Shown here: positions 61,378 through 64,000 of the stretch, one piece after another
Layout of the letters: each line of letters starts with the position of its first letter
Numbering within the stretch: the first letter of the stretch is position 1
DNA from: Desulfobulbus oralis
GTDB lineage: Bacteria > Desulfobacterota > Desulfobulbia > Desulfobulbales > Desulfobulbaceae
Assembly (NCBI RefSeq): GCF_002952055.1
Contig: NZ_CP021255.1
Span: forward strand, 1,490,851 to 1,554,850
Reading direction: 5' to 3'
DNA length: 64,000 nt
Program-made: the position numbers and the translations under genes
Notes under the pieces: generated by a model
Seen by the model: only the letters and a program-made list of their open reading frames with translations
Told to the model about the DNA's origin: nothing
Database searches by the model: none

Positions 61378-62409
61378 ATGAAGACCCTTGCCCATACACT
61401 CCATGCTCAGATGCAGCATTGCCAACTTTGCCCGCGCGGCTGTGGTGTGAATCGCCTTGCCGGCCAGCGGGGCTATTGCGGCCTTGACGGCGGCCTGCAC
61501 ATTGCCGCCATCACCCGGCACCGGGGCGAGGAACCGGTGCTGAGCGGACCGGACGGCATGTGCAATGTCTTTTTCAGCCACTGCAATCTGCAGTGTGTGT
61601 ACTGCCAGAACAGCCAGATTTCCCGAAACAACACGGAGCTGCCCGGAGGGCCACTGGACTTCAACGCGGCGCTGGAGCGTATCATGCGCCTTTTGGACAC
61701 CGGTATCGAGCGTCTGGGCTTTGTCTCCCCCACACACATGGTGCCGCAGATGGCGGCCTTGGTGGAGGCCCTGTGGCAACGTGGCCGCCATCCGGTCATT
61801 GTCTACAATTCCGGTGGTTACGAGAGCGTAGCCACCCTGCGCCTGCTGGAGGGCCTGGTGGATGTGTATCTGCCGGACTGCAAGTACATGGATGCCGGGC
61901 TGGCCAGGGCCTGTTCCGGAGCGGCGGATTATCCCGAAAAGGCGGCCGCCGCGCTGCGCGAGATGTATCGCCAGATGGGGCGCGTGGTGCAGCTGGATGA
62001 GCAGGGACTGATCCGGCGCGGTCTGATAGTGCGCCATCTGGTGCTGCCCGGGCAGACGGCGAACAGCGTGGCGGTACTGCGCTTTCTGGCCCGGGAGCTT
62101 TCACCCGGGCTTTCCCTGTCGCTCATGGCGCAGTACTGCCCGAATGCCTCGGTGCGGCAGCACCCACAGCTTGGCCGGCGGCTTTTGGCCAGCGAATACC
62201 AGAGCGTTTTGGCGGAAATGGAGCGGCTGGGTTTTGTGGCGGGTTTTGCGCAGGAACTGGCCAGTGCGGAGAACTATTGGCCGGATTTTTCCAGAGACGA
62301 GCCCTTTGACAGCGAAGCCGGGCAGGCACTGCGGTCCAGCTCCCCAAAACCCCCAAGCCAGTCTGGCAGATTGGTGACATTGGAGTCGTCGACCACAAAA
62401 AACACGTAG
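61378..62409 (+). CDS. Radical SAM protein, PflX/AmmeMemoRadiSam-like
   Basis: 343 aa. The N-terminus has a Cys-rich segment HCQLCPRGCGVNR, then GYCG. The radical SAM cluster motif is CNLQCVYC within FFSHCNLQCVYCQNSQ, followed by GFVSPTHMVPQM and VYLPDCKYMD. It resembles COG1313 PflX-type proteins related to pyruvate formate-lyase activase; the substrate is unknown. ATG 61378 has no strong ribosome binding site. The last 45 codons overlap the convergent AlgX-like gene by 136 nt; the family usually ends near NYWPDFSRDEPFD, so the tail may be a read-through extension. Confidence 0.88.
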   Translation: MKTLAHTLHAQMQHCQLCPRGCGVNRLAGQRGYCGLDGGLHIAAITRHRGEEPVLSGPDGMCNVFFSHCNLQCVYCQNSQISRNNTELPGGPLDFNAALERIMRLLDTGIERLGFVSPTHMVPQMAALVEALWQRGRHPVIVYNSGGYESVATLRLLEGLVDVYLPDCKYMDAGLARACSGAADYPEKAAAALREMYRQMGRVVQLDEQGLIRRGLIVRHLVLPGQTANSVAVLRFLARELSPGLSLSLMAQYCPNASVRQHPQLGRRLLASEYQSVLAEMERLGFVAGFAQELASAENYWPDFSRDEPFDSEAGQALRSSSPKPPSQSGRLVTLESSTTKNT

Positions 62410-63542
62410 TCCGGTCGGAGCATTCGGGCAATCGTGGCAAAAACGGCGGTGCGCTCTTGCCCCGGCTCCGGGATCAGATTGGTGTTCAGGAAATACAGGT
62501 GGCGAAAGCCCCTGGCCAGATGGGGCTGGAGCTTGGTGCCAAAGGAATTGGCAATCAGAAGAGCGGTCCTGTCGGTCAGGCTGTTGTCTGTGACGGTATG
62601 AAACAGCATCTGCCGAGAGCCAAAGTCCTGGAGCAGGCTGTCCGGCATCTCCTGTGCCGGCTGGCCGGCATATGGATACAGGTACACCTGGATCGGGATG
62701 ACAAAGCCAAAGAAGCCTGCAATATCGACCTTGCTGCGGCCGAGCCTGGAGGCGTCGTCCAGCTGCAGATGGTCCACAGCCCCACAGGCCTTGAGCAGGT
62801 GGCGGGTGAAGAGATAAACGGATTTGCCTTCCCAGTGATAGTTTTTCTGCGGGTAAAAGTTCGCATCTGCCTTGTAGGCCTGAAAAAGCTCCAGTGGGTA
62901 GAACACCTGGTATCTGCCAGTGGCCGCTCCCTGTCGTTTGAGCCGGGCCAGGAGAAAATCCTGGTTCGGATAGGCGATGCAGGCCTGGCGCAGGGCCAGC
63001 GGGACACTGGGAGGCAGTTTGTCGGCATACAGCGGCAGGGTGGTGGGGGCAATGGCAAAGATGACCCGGGCACCCTGGCGCTGAAAGACCCGGCTGGCCG
63101 CGGAAAAGGTGGCATCCAGCCGCTGGACCAGCTCGGGCCCGGGTTTCCCCTGTTGCAGGCACAGTGCCTTGAAATAGGCGTAGGGGTTCGAATTGGGCGA
63201 GTTGAAAAAAATATGTCCGTCCTGGCCCAGGGTGATATTGGGCAGAGGCGGGTCCCGCAGGATGGCGTAGCGGCATTTCCGGTACAGGGTATTGCCCAGG
63301 GGCCGGAGGCCGATCCCGTCCTTCATCCAGGACTCAAGACCTTTGATGAAGGCCTGCGGATTGCTGCGCAACATCTGCAGGGGTGGCCGGACGGCCATGC
63401 GGCGGTTTTCCTGCCGGCGAATCGCAGCGGCATTGCTGTGCACCAGGCCAAGCACAGTGGGCAGGGCCAGCAGGCAGACAAGCAGCGCAATCAGGAGCGG
63501 CGCGCGGCCGTGCAGCCTGAACGGGGATGCAGTGCGGAACAT
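62274..63542 (-). CDS. AlgJ/AlgX-like SGNH-type acetyltransferase partner
   Basis: 422 aa. One N-terminal membrane segment (PLLIALLVCLLALPTVLGLV) precedes a periplasmic domain with FIKGLESWMKDGIGLRP and LGQDGHIFFNSPN, as in AlgX/AlgJ. The expected catalytic positions read YPQKNYHWEGK (usually D-x-H-W) and LLIANSFGTK (usually GDS), so Asp residues appear replaced by Asn. It probably works with the MBOAT protein upstream to O-acetylate a cell-surface glycan. ATG 63540-63542 just after the MBOAT stop; the open frame farther upstream lies inside that gene. Confidence 0.8.
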   Translation of the reverse strand: MFRTASPFRLHGRAPLLIALLVCLLALPTVLGLVHSNAAAIRRQENRRMAVRPPLQMLRSNPQAFIKGLESWMKDGIGLRPLGNTLYRKCRYAILRDPPLPNITLGQDGHIFFNSPNSNPYAYFKALCLQQGKPGPELVQRLDATFSAASRVFQRQGARVIFAIAPTTLPLYADKLPPSVPLALRQACIAYPNQDFLLARLKRQGAATGRYQVFYPLELFQAYKADANFYPQKNYHWEGKSVYLFTRHLLKACGAVDHLQLDDASRLGRSKVDIAGFFGFVIPIQVYLYPYAGQPAQEMPDSLLQDFGSRQMLFHTVTDNSLTDRTALLIANSFGTKLQPHLARGFRHLYFLNTNLIPEPGQERTAVFATIARMLRPDYVFFVVDDSNVTNLPDWLGGFGELDRSACPASLSKGSSLEKSGQ

Positions 63543-63544
63543 GG

Positions 63545-64000
63545 CTAAAACCGGAAATACAGAAAGGGACTGTAGGAACCCGCAAGGATGCAGATATACG
63601 AGCAGACAAACAGCAAAACCGCCCAAAGCGTCTGCGTGGCGCTCATGCACAGTCGGGCAGGGTGTCCCAGAGTCTGTACCGCCTTTTGCCACAGCCGCTT
63701 GCCGCTCTGTTCCACAAAGGGCACGGCAAAGAGCAGCCCGGCGGCCATGGCGACCAGGGACTCGTTGCTGGCCAGTTCAAGGAGGCTTTTTGCCTCTGGC
63801 GCATTGTTCAAGCCGAACATGGCCAGCCAGATCTGCAGGGCCTGATGGAGGCCGTTGGAGCGGAACAGTACCCAGGCCAGCATGACGGCCAGCATGGTGT
63901 AGCCGTGGCGGAGCGGCCGCGGGGCGCGCTGCAGCAATTTTCTGCCGCCGATGCGCTCGATGACCAGAAGGCAGCCATGGAACAGGCCCCAGGCAATGAA
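63545..64000 (-). CDS. MBOAT-family O-acyltransferase, C-terminal part (runs off window)
   Basis: 152 codons to the stop at 63545. The catalytic-histidine segment FIAWGLFHGCLLVIER is at the very start of the visible part, followed by four hydrophobic segments, as in AlgI/DltB-like enzymes. It should move acyl (acetyl) groups across the inner membrane to the AlgX-like partner 2 nt downstream. The N-terminal part lies outside the window. Confidence 0.88.
   Translation of the reverse strand, partial: FIAWGLFHGCLLVIERIGGRKLLQRAPRPLRHGYTMLAVMLAWVLFRSNGLHQALQIWLAMFGLNNAPEAKSLLELASNESLVAMAAGLLFAVPFVEQSGKRLWQKAVQTLGHPARLCMSATQTLWAVLLFVCSYICILAGSYSPFLYFRF

Overview
The window (64 kb, GC-rich outside a few islands) reads as a Gram-negative bacterial chromosome. 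lptD, a Wza-type outer-membrane exporter and type A RNase P RNA support that. The thrS-infC-rpmI-rplT-pheS-pheT block, the nif3 / zinc-ribbon coiled-coil / RNase H neighbourhood, the fused ispDF and the RNase E/G would suit an anaerobic Desulfobacterota (Desulfobulbales-like) genome. That placement is inference from gene content, not a database match.

Layout. 1-4.4 kb (minus): translation operon thrS-infC-rpmI-rplT-pheS-pheT, with infC on a rare AUU start. 4.5-12.5 kb: tRNA-Val, a LysR regulator, CorA, an EamA transporter, cyclopropane fatty acid synthase, tRNA-Ser, a SlyD-like isomerase and arginine decarboxylase. 12.9-22.7 kb: an accessory island with an AT-rich orphan gene, a frameshifted IS30, a decayed IS1182-family copy, a compact defence-like operon (methylase-like remnant, 114-aa protein, DUF3696-type AAA ATPase, PIN-like nuclease, RNA ligase), an intact IS1182-family copy and a truncated ISL3 element. 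The ATPase is split by an internally deleted IS200/IS605 derivative. 22.7-38.9 kb (minus): an exopolysaccharide locus with an initiating sugar transferase, a kinase-like ATPase, Wza, Wzz/GumC, GT4, Wzy/ligase, two GT2 enzymes (one cut by an IS5/IS427 element), NodB deacetylase, Wzx, a secreted glycosidase-like protein, two acetyltransferase-type proteins and a YdjC deacetylase. 38.9-40.5 kb: a chimera of truncated ISL3 and truncated IS1182-family element.

40.6-51.7 kb is housekeeping: lptD, RNase E/G, purU, an M20 peptidase, ispDF, rnpB, RNase HI, the zinc-ribbon protein, Nif3 and a CAU-anticodon tRNA. 52.3-58.2 kb holds a nickel/peptide-type ABC transporter operon (nikABCDE) translationally coupled to a methyltransferase. 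58.5-60.1 kb is a PiT phosphate transporter with its DUF47 partner, flanked by two badly decayed IS relics. 60.9-64 kb: a small Cys-rich zinc-ribbon protein, a PflX-like radical SAM enzyme, and an AlgJ/AlgX-like protein with the end of an MBOAT O-acetyltransferase.

The most interesting locus is 16.4-20.2 kb. An ATPase, a PIN-like nuclease and an RNA ligase with complete nucleotidyltransferase motifs are joined by stop/start overlaps. This suggests an RNA-cutting and RNA-resealing immunity module, now inactivated by mobile DNA.
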